DNA from: Roseiarcus sp036488815
GTDB taxonomy: Bacteria > Pseudomonadota > Alphaproteobacteria > Rhizobiales > Beijerinckiaceae
Direction of reading: 5' to 3'
Assembly (NCBI GenBank): GCA_036488815.1
Contig: DASXGX010000045.1
Span: 1 to 64,000 of the forward strand
DNA length: 64,000 nt
Positions 1 through 7,188 of this stretch are shown in pieces (position 1 is the first letter of the stretch; each line of letters opens with the position of its first letter). A program made the translations under genes and the position numbers. Under the pieces are notes generated by a model. The model searched no databases and was not told where the DNA came from. It saw nothing but the letters and a program-made list of their open reading frames with translations.

Positions 1-417
1 CAGAGCGCGCCATTGGTCCTCGGTCGCGAGCCGCAGACGAGCGCGCGCCGAACGCGGCTCCGGGGCGCTCGTCTCCTCCACCCAGCCGCCGGCGTGGTCT
101 CCGTAGACGCCGACGCTCGAGAGGTAAACGATGCGCTTCAGTTCGGGCGCGTCGGCGATCTCGGCGGCGAGATGGCCGAGCGCCGGATCGCCCTCAGCGC
201 TGGGCGGCGCGCCGACCAACAGGATTTGCGCCTTGGCGAGCGCACGCAGCATCGCCGGCTCCGGATGCGCCGGGTCGAACGCAAAAGCCTCGACGCCCTG
301 TCGCCTCAGGGCGTTCGCCGTCGAGGCGTCCCGCGTCGCCCCGCTCGCCTCGACGTTTCCCGCGTGAGCAAGGAAGCGGCGCGCGCTGTAGCCGAGGCCG
401 AAGCAGAAGAGTCTCAC
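1..417 (-). CDS. NAD(P)-binding epimerase/reductase-like protein, 3' end cut by window edge
   Basis: N-terminal 139 codons of a Rossmann-fold protein; the rest lies left of the window. The start is taken as GTG at 417, because AAAGGA sits 5 bases upstream, and gives MRLFCFGLGYSARRF with a glycine-rich dinucleotide-binding turn (GLGYSA). A later YLSSVGVYGDHAGGWVEE stretch resembles the catalytic-region strand of extended short-chain dehydrogenases of the YeeZ type (NAD-dependent epimerase/dehydratase-like). Substrate unknown. It is divergent from the HerA-like ATPase gene, with about 160 bases between them. Family assignment is reasonably sure; the reaction is not. Confidence 0.75.
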   Translation of the reverse strand, partial: MRLFCFGLGYSARRFLAHAGNVEASGATRDASTANALRRQGVEAFAFDPAHPEPAMLRALAKAQILLVGAPPSAEGDPALGHLAAEIADAPELKRIVYLSSVGVYGDHAGGWVEETSAPEPRSARARLRLATEDQWRAL

Positions 418-577
418 CGCCGTCCTTTCGGGCCAATTCTCCAAGTTGGTTTTCAGCAAGCCAGCATTTGTCAATGATTTCAAGAACGAAGCAATTTCGT
501 CAATTTAACTCGGCCGTAAGGTGTCGAGTCGAAAATAGGGCGAGCTTCTCCGCGCCCGCTCTCATTAGGAATTGTCA

Positions 578-2344
578 GTGACAGACTCGAGGTTCGCCAG
601 CTTCGCCGGCACGTCCTCTATGGAGTCCCTGGGCACCGTCCTCAGCGTGCGGGGCTCCGAGGCCTGCGTCGGTCTGCCCGCCCCCGCGCTCAGCGAAGCG
701 TTGCGCGTCACCGTAGGCTCATTTCTGGCGATCGCCGCTGGTCGGCGTCGCCTGATCGGCGTCGTCACGGAGGTGGCCGGTTCCGAGGAAAGTGCCGACG
801 ATCGTCGGTTCGGAGCCGTGGCCCGAATCGACATGATGGGCGAGATCGACATCGACGCGAGCGGCGCAGAGCGCTTTTCGCGCGGCGTGTCGGCCTACCC
901 CGCCATCGGCGATGTCGTTCGTATCATCGGCGCCGGCGATTTGCGGCTCGTCTACAAGGCCACGAGCGCGCGGTCGATCGCCATTGGCGCGTTGCACAGC
1001 GACGACACAATCGAAGTGCGCGTCGACGCCGACAATCTGCTCAGCAAGCACTTCGCCATCCTCGGCTCGACCGGCGTCGGAAAATCGAGCGGCGTCGCTT
1101 TGATCCTCAACGAAATTCTCGACGCCCGCTCGAACCTCCGGATCTTCCTGCTCGACGGCCACAACGAGTACGGCCGCTGCTTCGGCTCGCGCGCCAATGT
1201 CGTCAACGCGGCGACCCTCAAGCTGCCGTTCTGGCTGTTCAACTTCGAGGAGTTCGTCGACGCGCTGTACTACGGCCGCCCGGGCGTCGAGGAGGAACTC
1301 GACATCCTGGCCGAACTGATCCCGATCGCCAAAAGCCTGTACCAGGGGCATCGCAACTCGGGCGAGCGCGCGCCGCTGCGGCGGCTGGACCGGCGGATCG
1401 CGGGCTTCACCGTCGATACGCCCGTTCCCTACATGATCCAGGACCTCGTCGCGCTGATCGACGAGCGCATGGGCAAGCTCGAAAACCGCGCCTCGCGCGT
1501 GCGCCATCATCACCTGCTGACGCGCATCGACAGCCTGCGCAACGACGCCCGTTACGCCTTCATGTTCGAGAACGCCAACGTCGGCGGCGACACGATGGGA
1601 GACATTCTCTCGTTCCTCTTCCGCCTCGAGGCTGGCGAGCAGCCGATGACGGTGCTCCAGGTCGCCGGCCTGCCGATGGAAGTGGTCGACGCGGTCGTCA
1701 GCGTGCTCTGCCGGCTGGCTTTCGATTTCGGCCTGTGGAGCGACGGCGCAATGCCGATGCTGTTCGTCTGCGAGGAGGCTCATCGCTACGCCGCGGCGGA
1801 CCGCTCGGTGGGCTTTGCGCCGACGCGCCGCGCGCTGCTGCGCATCGCCAAGGAAGGGCGCAAATACGGGGTCTACCTCGGTCTCGTGACGCAGCGGCCG
1901 GCCGAGCTCGATCCGACGATCATCGCTCAATGCAGCACGCTCTTCGCAATGCGCATGGCCAACGACCGCGACCAGGCCCTGTTGCGCTCGGCGGTGACGG
2001 ACGCCGCCGCCAATCTCGTCGCCTTCGTGCCGTCGCTGGCGACGCGCGAACTCGTCGGGTTCGGCGAGGGATTTCCGATGCCGACCCGGCTGAAGTTCAA
2101 GCAGCTTGCCGCCGACCGAATTCCGCGCAGCGAGACGTTCCAGCACGAGGACGGTCAAGGCGAGCTGGGGGACGAGCGCGCCTTCGTGAAGTCGGTGGTC
2201 GACCGCTGGCGCGGCGCCGCCGGAGCGAAGAACGTCCCCGCCGAAGACGCTGCGTATGACGGCGACGCAGCCGCGAGGGCGAATGCGGCGTCGCCCGTCG
2301 CCAGCAGGATCGATCAGATCAGGGCGCAAATCCTCAAGCGTTGA
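578..2344 (+). CDS. HerA-like (DUF87) hexameric ATPase
   Basis: 588-residue protein. Residues 1-130 look like the beta-rich N-terminal (HAS-barrel-like) domain of HerA. A Walker A P-loop (GSTGVGKSSG) lies near residue 165 and a Walker B-like strand (MLFVCEEAH) near 395, followed by RIAKEGRKYGVYLGLVTQRP, typical of HerA/FtsK-class DNA-translocating ATPases. Start: TTG at 572 directly abuts the AGGA motif, whereas GTG at 578 has AGGA seven bases upstream, so GTG 578 is preferred. HerA proteins usually pump DNA with a nuclease partner such as NurA; no nuclease gene is visible next to this one. The following GGDEF/EAL gene starts 37 bases after the stop and may be co-transcribed. Role in the cell is unknown. 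Confidence 0.8.
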   Translation: MTDSRFASFAGTSSMESLGTVLSVRGSEACVGLPAPALSEALRVTVGSFLAIAAGRRRLIGVVTEVAGSEESADDRRFGAVARIDMMGEIDIDASGAERFSRGVSAYPAIGDVVRIIGAGDLRLVYKATSARSIAIGALHSDDTIEVRVDADNLLSKHFAILGSTGVGKSSGVALILNEILDARSNLRIFLLDGHNEYGRCFGSRANVVNAATLKLPFWLFNFEEFVDALYYGRPGVEEELDILAELIPIAKSLYQGHRNSGERAPLRRLDRRIAGFTVDTPVPYMIQDLVALIDERMGKLENRASRVRHHHLLTRIDSLRNDARYAFMFENANVGGDTMGDILSFLFRLEAGEQPMTVLQVAGLPMEVVDAVVSVLCRLAFDFGLWSDGAMPMLFVCEEAHRYAAADRSVGFAPTRRALLRIAKEGRKYGVYLGLVTQRPAELDPTIIAQCSTLFAMRMANDRDQALLRSAVTDAAANLVAFVPSLATRELVGFGEGFPMPTRLKFKQLAADRIPRSETFQHEDGQGELGDERAFVKSVVDRWRGAAGAKNVPAEDAAYDGDAAARANAASPVASRIDQIRAQILKR

Positions 2345-2381
2345 ACGCTTCCGGCTCGGGCCGGCCAATGCGGAGTGGTTG

Positions 2382-4025
2382 ATGCCCAACGAGTGGGAAG
2401 ACGGCGTTGTCGGATACGCAAGCCGCCCCGCGATCCTGGACGCCGCCGTGGCGGCGCTGCCTTTCGCCGTCGAGGTCTTCGCAGCGGACGGCGCCCGCGT
2501 CTTCTCCAATCCGGCCGCCCGTCGTTCCGGCTCCCTGGGAGCCGAAGGCGCGGAGCGGGAGACTGCGACGCGGAATGACCACGCCTTCCTGATCGAGCGG
2601 CGGCGTTTCGAGGCTGACCGCTCGCACTACCGCGTATGCGCCGGGGCGGACATCAACGAGGAACGCCGCGTGCAGGACGATCTGTTCCAGCGCGCCTATT
2701 TCGACGGCCTCACCCACTTGCCGAATCGCGGATTCTTCGAGGAAGCGGTCGGCCAATCCATTCGTGCGCCGGCGACGTCGGATTTCGCCGTCGCGGTCGT
2801 CGGCTTCGATCAGTTCGACGCGGTGAATGAGTTCTATGGCCGCGCTGTCGGAGACGCGTTGCTCGTCGAGGCGGCGAAACGGATCGGCGCGGATATCAGC
2901 GAGGCCGACCTTTGCGCCCGCACCGGCGGTGACAATTTTTCCCTGCTGATCGTGGGCGGCGCGAAAGACGTCGGCGGCAAGCTCGATCGCGTTCTCGCCC
3001 GGCTCAGGGATCCTTTCTTCGTCGACGGCGTCGAGATCCTGATCTCGGCCTCGGCGGGCCTCAGCCTGTTCCCGCTGCACGACGCAACGCTGGAAGGACT
3101 GATCGCCAAGGCCGACGCGGCGCTTGCGCAGGCGAAACGCCGTCACAAGGGCGAGGCTCGCCTCTACGATCCTGCTCTCGCCGTCCGCGCGCAAGAGCGC
3201 GCCCGCATGGAACAGAACCTGCGCCTTGCCGTGCGCGACCGGCGCTTTCTCTGCGCACTCCAGCCGAAAGTCGACCTGCGCACCGGCGCGATCGATGGCT
3301 TGGAAGTGTTGATGCGCTGGCGCGACGAGAACGGAACAGCGCGAGCGCCGGGACAGTCGATCGAATTCGCGCTCAGCGCCGGCCTCATGAACGACATTAC
3401 GCGCCTCGTCTTCGACGAGGTGGTCGCCTCGCTCGATGCGATCGACGCAACCTTTGGTTCCGGGTTGCGGCTCGGCTTCAACATCGCCGCCCAACAGGCG
3501 GGCGACGCACGTTTCATGCGCGGCTTCGTCGACCGCCTCGCCGCGAGCGGCCATGCCGAGCGGTTCATGATCGAATTGACCGAAGAAGCGTTCCTGCTCG
3601 CGAGTCAATTTCAGCTCCAGGTCGCGCCGATGCTGCGCGACGTCGGAGCCAAGATTTCAATCGACGACTTCGGCGTCGGCTACTCCTCGTTGTCGACGCT
3701 GGCTGAAATTCCCGCCGACGAGATCAAGGTGGATCGTTCGTTCATCACGTCGATTCACGAAAGGCCGAGAAGCCAGAGCCTGCTGCGCGCGGTTGAAACA
3801 ATCGGCGAGGCGTTCAACACAAAGGTCATCGTCGAGGGCGTCGAGACCGCCGAGGAGCGCGACTATCTGCGCGACCACACCCGCATTCGGGTCGCGCAAG
3901 GCTTTTTCTTCTCGCCGCCAATCCTGCTCGATCCGCGCGAGGCGAGCGCGCTCGCAGCCGAGCCATGGCGCGAGAAGGCGCGCATGCCAGCGCCCGCGCG
4001 CACGGTCGAGTCGCGATCGAGCTGA
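2382..4025 (+). CDS. PAS-like/GGDEF/EAL protein, probable cyclic-di-GMP phosphodiesterase
   Basis: 547 residues with no obvious membrane segment. A short PAS-like N-terminus (to about 105) is followed by a GGDEF domain whose signature is ARTGGDNFSLLI near residue 181, so GGDEF has become GGDNF and cyclase activity is doubtful. The EAL domain begins near 300 with GLEVLMRW (EVL in place of EAL). It keeps FNIAAQ, IELTEEAF, IDDFGVGYSSL, EIKVDRSFI, VEGVET and AQGFFFSPP, i.e. the acidic, Asn and Lys residues needed for metal binding and hydrolysis. It is therefore read as a phosphodiesterase lowering c-di-GMP. Start ATG 2382 (GGAG upstream) replaces a longer frame that would overlap the HerA gene by about 90 bases. 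Confidence 0.88.
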   Translation: MPNEWEDGVVGYASRPAILDAAVAALPFAVEVFAADGARVFSNPAARRSGSLGAEGAERETATRNDHAFLIERRRFEADRSHYRVCAGADINEERRVQDDLFQRAYFDGLTHLPNRGFFEEAVGQSIRAPATSDFAVAVVGFDQFDAVNEFYGRAVGDALLVEAAKRIGADISEADLCARTGGDNFSLLIVGGAKDVGGKLDRVLARLRDPFFVDGVEILISASAGLSLFPLHDATLEGLIAKADAALAQAKRRHKGEARLYDPALAVRAQERARMEQNLRLAVRDRRFLCALQPKVDLRTGAIDGLEVLMRWRDENGTARAPGQSIEFALSAGLMNDITRLVFDEVVASLDAIDATFGSGLRLGFNIAAQQAGDARFMRGFVDRLAASGHAERFMIELTEEAFLLASQFQLQVAPMLRDVGAKISIDDFGVGYSSLSTLAEIPADEIKVDRSFITSIHERPRSQSLLRAVETIGEAFNTKVIVEGVETAEERDYLRDHTRIRVAQGFFFSPPILLDPREASALAAEPWREKARMPAPARTVESRSS

Positions 4026-4032
4026 GCCCGCG

Positions 4033-5787
4033 CTACTTCTTCTTCGGCATGTAAAGGTCGGTCAGCGTTCCGGCGAACGCCTCCGCGGACATCGCGAATG
4101 TCTCCGACAAGGTCGGATGCGGGTGGATGGTCAGCCCGACGTCCTCGGCGTCGCAACCCATTTCGATCGCCAGCGTGGCCTCGGCGATCAGATCGCCGGC
4201 GTTCGGCCCGACGATCCCGCAGCCGATGAGGCGTCCGCTCTCCTCGTCCCACAGGGTCTTGGTCAGGCCCTCGTCGCGGCCGAGCGAGAGCGAACGGCCG
4301 CTCGCCGCCCAGGGGAAGACCGCCTTGCCGAATTTCAATCCCTTGGCCTTGGCCTCGGTCTCGGTGACGCCGACCCAGGCGACTTCGGGATCGGTATAGG
4401 CGACCGCGGGAATCGCCTTGGCGTCGAAGGCGGAGCGGTGGCCGCTCGCCGCCTCCGCCGCCACTTTCCCTTCGTGCGTCGCCTTATGAGCCAGCATGGG
4501 CTGACCGACAACGTCGCCGATTGCGAAGATGTGCGGAACATTGGTGCGCATCTGCTTGTCGACCGCGATGAAGCCGCGCGCGTCGACCTCGACCCCGGCG
4601 GCGTCGGCGCCGATCGCCACGCCATTCGGCCTGCGGCCGATCGCAACCAGCATGGCGTCGAAGACGTCCTCGCCCGCCCCGCCTTTGCCTTCAAATACGA
4701 CGCGCACGCCTTCGGGCCTGGCCTCGACGGCGGTCACCTTGGTCTCGAGCAGGATCTTCTCGTAGCGCCGTTCGACCCGCTTGGCGAAAGGCGCCACGAT
4801 GTCGCGGTCGGCGCCGGGCATCAACTGGTCCATCATTTCGATGACCGTGATCTTCGAGCCGAGCGCCGCGAACACGGTCGCCATTTCCAGGCCGATAATG
4901 CCGCCGCCGAGCACGAGCAGGCGTTTGGGCGTGCTGCGCAATTCGAGCGCCGCGGTCGAATCCCAAATGCGCGCGTCCTTGGGGATGAACCCCGGAGCCG
5001 CCGACTCGGAGCCGGCCGCGATGATCGCGGAGGAGAATCGGATCACTCGCTCCCCGTCGGCCGTGGCGACAGCAAGCGTGTGCGGCGAGGTGAAGACGCC
5101 CTCGCCGCTGATGGCGGTCACTTTGCGCTGGCGCGCGAGCCCGGTCAGTCCGGTCGTCAGACGCTTGACGACGCCATCCTTCCACCCGCGCAAGGCGTCG
5201 AGATCGACCTTCGGCGGGCCGAAGGAAACGCCATGCGAGGACATTTCCGACGCATCGTCGATAACCTTCGCCGCATGCAACAGCGCTTTTGAGGGGATGC
5301 ACCCGACGTTGAGGCAGACGCCGCCAAGCGTCGGGCGGCGGTCGACCAGCACGACGTGCTTGCCGAGGTCGGCGGCGCGGAAGGCAGCCGTGTAGCCCCC
5401 AGGGCCGGCGCCGAGGACGAGCACGTCGCATTCGAAGTCGGCCTTGGCGGCTTTCGCCGATGGCGCAGGTTGCGGAGCCGCAGGCGCGGGCGCCGCGTCG
5501 ACGGGCGTAGGCTTCGCGGCGGTCGGAGCCGGCTTTTCGGCCGTCGCCGCACCACCTTCGGCGTAGGTCGCGAGAAGCGCGCCCTGGCTCACCTTGTCGC
5601 CGACCTTGACCTTCACCTCGCCGATGACGCCCGCTTCCGGAGCGGGGACGTCGAGCGTCGCTTTGTCGCTCTCGAGCGTCAGGATGACGTCTTCCTTGGC
5701 GACGGTCTGCCCCGGTTTGATGAGCACTTCGACGATCGGCACGTCCTTGAAGTCGCCGATATCGGGAAGCCTGATTTCAGCCGCCAT
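4033..5787 (-). CDS. lpdA: Dihydrolipoyl dehydrogenase (E3) with N-terminal lipoyl domain
   Basis: 584 residues, about 110 longer than a plain E3 because a lipoyl domain is fused in front: ESDKATLDVPAP carries the lipoylated lysine (K42), then an Ala/Pro-rich linker (about 75-115). The flavoprotein part follows with an FAD-binding GAGPGGYTAA, the redox disulfide GGVCLNVGCIPSK (C158/C163), a second Rossmann motif GGGIIGLEMA, and the C-terminal HPHPTLSE His-Glu pair of the dimer active site. It reoxidises dihydrolipoamide on E2 with NAD+ in the pyruvate dehydrogenase complex. It is the last gene of aceE-aceF-lpdA, 60 bases after aceF. Lipoyl-E3 fusions are known in several proteobacteria. Confidence 0.96.
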   Translation of the reverse strand: MAAEIRLPDIGDFKDVPIVEVLIKPGQTVAKEDVILTLESDKATLDVPAPEAGVIGEVKVKVGDKVSQGALLATYAEGGAATAEKPAPTAAKPTPVDAAPAPAAPQPAPSAKAAKADFECDVLVLGAGPGGYTAAFRAADLGKHVVLVDRRPTLGGVCLNVGCIPSKALLHAAKVIDDASEMSSHGVSFGPPKVDLDALRGWKDGVVKRLTTGLTGLARQRKVTAISGEGVFTSPHTLAVATADGERVIRFSSAIIAAGSESAAPGFIPKDARIWDSTAALELRSTPKRLLVLGGGIIGLEMATVFAALGSKITVIEMMDQLMPGADRDIVAPFAKRVERRYEKILLETKVTAVEARPEGVRVVFEGKGGAGEDVFDAMLVAIGRRPNGVAIGADAAGVEVDARGFIAVDKQMRTNVPHIFAIGDVVGQPMLAHKATHEGKVAAEAASGHRSAFDAKAIPAVAYTDPEVAWVGVTETEAKAKGLKFGKAVFPWAASGRSLSLGRDEGLTKTLWDEESGRLIGCGIVGPNAGDLIAEATLAIEMGCDAEDVGLTIHPHPTLSETFAMSAEAFAGTLTDLYMPKKK

Positions 5788-5847
5788 GGAATTCCGCTCC
5801 CTCGTCGATCGCAGCTTGGGTGTGTCGGACTAAACTCGCTCCAGCGC

Positions 5848-7137
5848 TCACAGCAGGACGCGGCGCATGTCCTCGATCAGCGTCGAGAGGCGGCGCATGA
5901 ACCGCGCGGCCGCCGCGCCGTCGATGACGCGATGATCATAGGAGAGGCAAAGCGGCAGCATAAGGCGCGGCTGGAAGGCCTGGCCGTCCCACACCGGCGC
6001 CGTCTTCGAACGCACCACGCCGAGAATGGCGACTTCGGGCGCGTTGACGATCGGCGTGAAGGCCGTGCCGCCGATGCCGCCGAGCGAGGAAATCGTGAAG
6101 GTCGCTCCCTGCATCTCCGCAGGGGAAAGCTTGCCCTCGCGCGCCTTGGCCGACAGGGCGCCGAGTTCACGCGCGAGTTCGACGACGCCCTTCTTGTCGA
6201 CGTCCTTGACCACCGCGACGACCAGACCGTCGGGCGTGTCGACTGCGACGCCGAGGTTCCAATAGTGGCGATAGATCAGCGCGTCCTTGCCGGGGGACAG
6301 CGCCGAATTGAAGGTCGGGAAGGCCTTCAGCGTCGCGACGGACGCCTTCATCAGCAACGGCAGCAAAGAGACGCGATAGGGCGCCTTTTTGTCGGCCTTG
6401 GCCTCGTCGTCGAGCGTCTTGCGGAAGGCGTCGAGCTCGGTGATATCCGCTTCGTCGCAGTGCGTGACATGCGGAACGTTGACCCAGGACGCATGCAAGC
6501 GCGGTCCGGAAATGCGCTTGATGCGCGACAGCGGCACGGTCTCGACAGGGCCGAACTTGGCGAAGTCGACCGGCGGGATCTCGGGCAGCGCGGCGGCGCC
6601 TCCCGCTGAGCCGCCACGGAAGGCCGTCTTGACGTCTTCGACGCTGATGCGGCCCTTTTCTCCCGAGCCGCGAATTGTGGTCAGGTCGATGTCGAGTTCG
6701 CGCGCGAGGCGTCGCGCAGCCGGCCCGGCGAACACGCCGGAAAAATCCGGCAGAGCGGCGGAGGCCGGTTTCGCCGGGGCGGCCGCAGGCGCCGATGACG
6801 TTGCAGCGACCTCGGGCGTGCTTGGCGCAGCGGGAGCCGCCGGTTGCGGCGCCGCCGGCGCCGAGCTAGCGGGTGCAGGCGGGGCGGCGGGCGCGCCGCC
6901 CGCCTCGTCGAGCGTCAGCAGCGACGATCCCATCGAGACTTTGTCGCCGACCTTGGCGATGATCTCTCCGACGACGCCGGTCGCCGGGGCCGGCACGTCG
7001 AGGGTCGCTTTGTCGGATTCGAGCGTCAGCAGCGGCTGCTCGGCCTTCACCGTATCGCCCGGCTTCACCAGGATCTCGATGATGGGGACGTCCTTGAAGT
7101 CGCCGATATCGGGGACTTTGACTTCGATTTTCGCCAC
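5848..7137 (-). CDS. aceF: Dihydrolipoamide acetyltransferase (E2) of pyruvate dehydrogenase
   Basis: 429 residues: one lipoyl domain (LESDKATLDVPAP, K43), an Ala/Pro linker, a peripheral subunit-binding domain (ARRLARELDIDLTTIRGSG, about 135-160) and the catalytic acyltransferase domain ending in LSYDHRVIDGAAAARF with the active-site His and Asp. It transfers the acetyl group from E1-bound lipoamide to CoA and forms the complex core. Start GTG 7137 is supported by AAGGAG nine bases upstream. It lies 51 bases after aceE. Only one lipoyl domain, compared with three in the enterobacterial AceF. Confidence 0.96.
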   Translation of the reverse strand: MAKIEVKVPDIGDFKDVPIIEILVKPGDTVKAEQPLLTLESDKATLDVPAPATGVVGEIIAKVGDKVSMGSSLLTLDEAGGAPAAPPAPASSAPAAPQPAAPAAPSTPEVAATSSAPAAAPAKPASAALPDFSGVFAGPAARRLARELDIDLTTIRGSGEKGRISVEDVKTAFRGGSAGGAAALPEIPPVDFAKFGPVETVPLSRIKRISGPRLHASWVNVPHVTHCDEADITELDAFRKTLDDEAKADKKAPYRVSLLPLLMKASVATLKAFPTFNSALSPGKDALIYRHYWNLGVAVDTPDGLVVAVVKDVDKKGVVELARELGALSAKAREGKLSPAEMQGATFTISSLGGIGGTAFTPIVNAPEVAILGVVRSKTAPVWDGQAFQPRLMLPLCLSYDHRVIDGAAAARFMRRLSTLIEDMRRVLL

Positions 7138-7188
7138 GGACGCCTCTCCTTCGCGCGGGCCAGCTCAATATCCAGGGATTGCGGGACT

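Noticed and set aside
719..2509. Long open frame antiparallel to the HerA-like gene (minus strand)
   Set aside because: High-GC shadow with repeated His/Arg/Asp/Val composition and no family motif; the plus strand has clear ATPase motifs.
578..4025. HerA plus GGDEF/EAL as a new defence pair
   Set aside because: The second gene is an ordinary c-di-GMP enzyme, the two lack overlap, and there is no nuclease or defence neighbour.
3793..5292. Long plus-strand open frame across the EAL end and lpdA
   Set aside because: It lies antiparallel to the lipoyl dehydrogenase, which carries unmistakable catalytic motifs; shadow frame.
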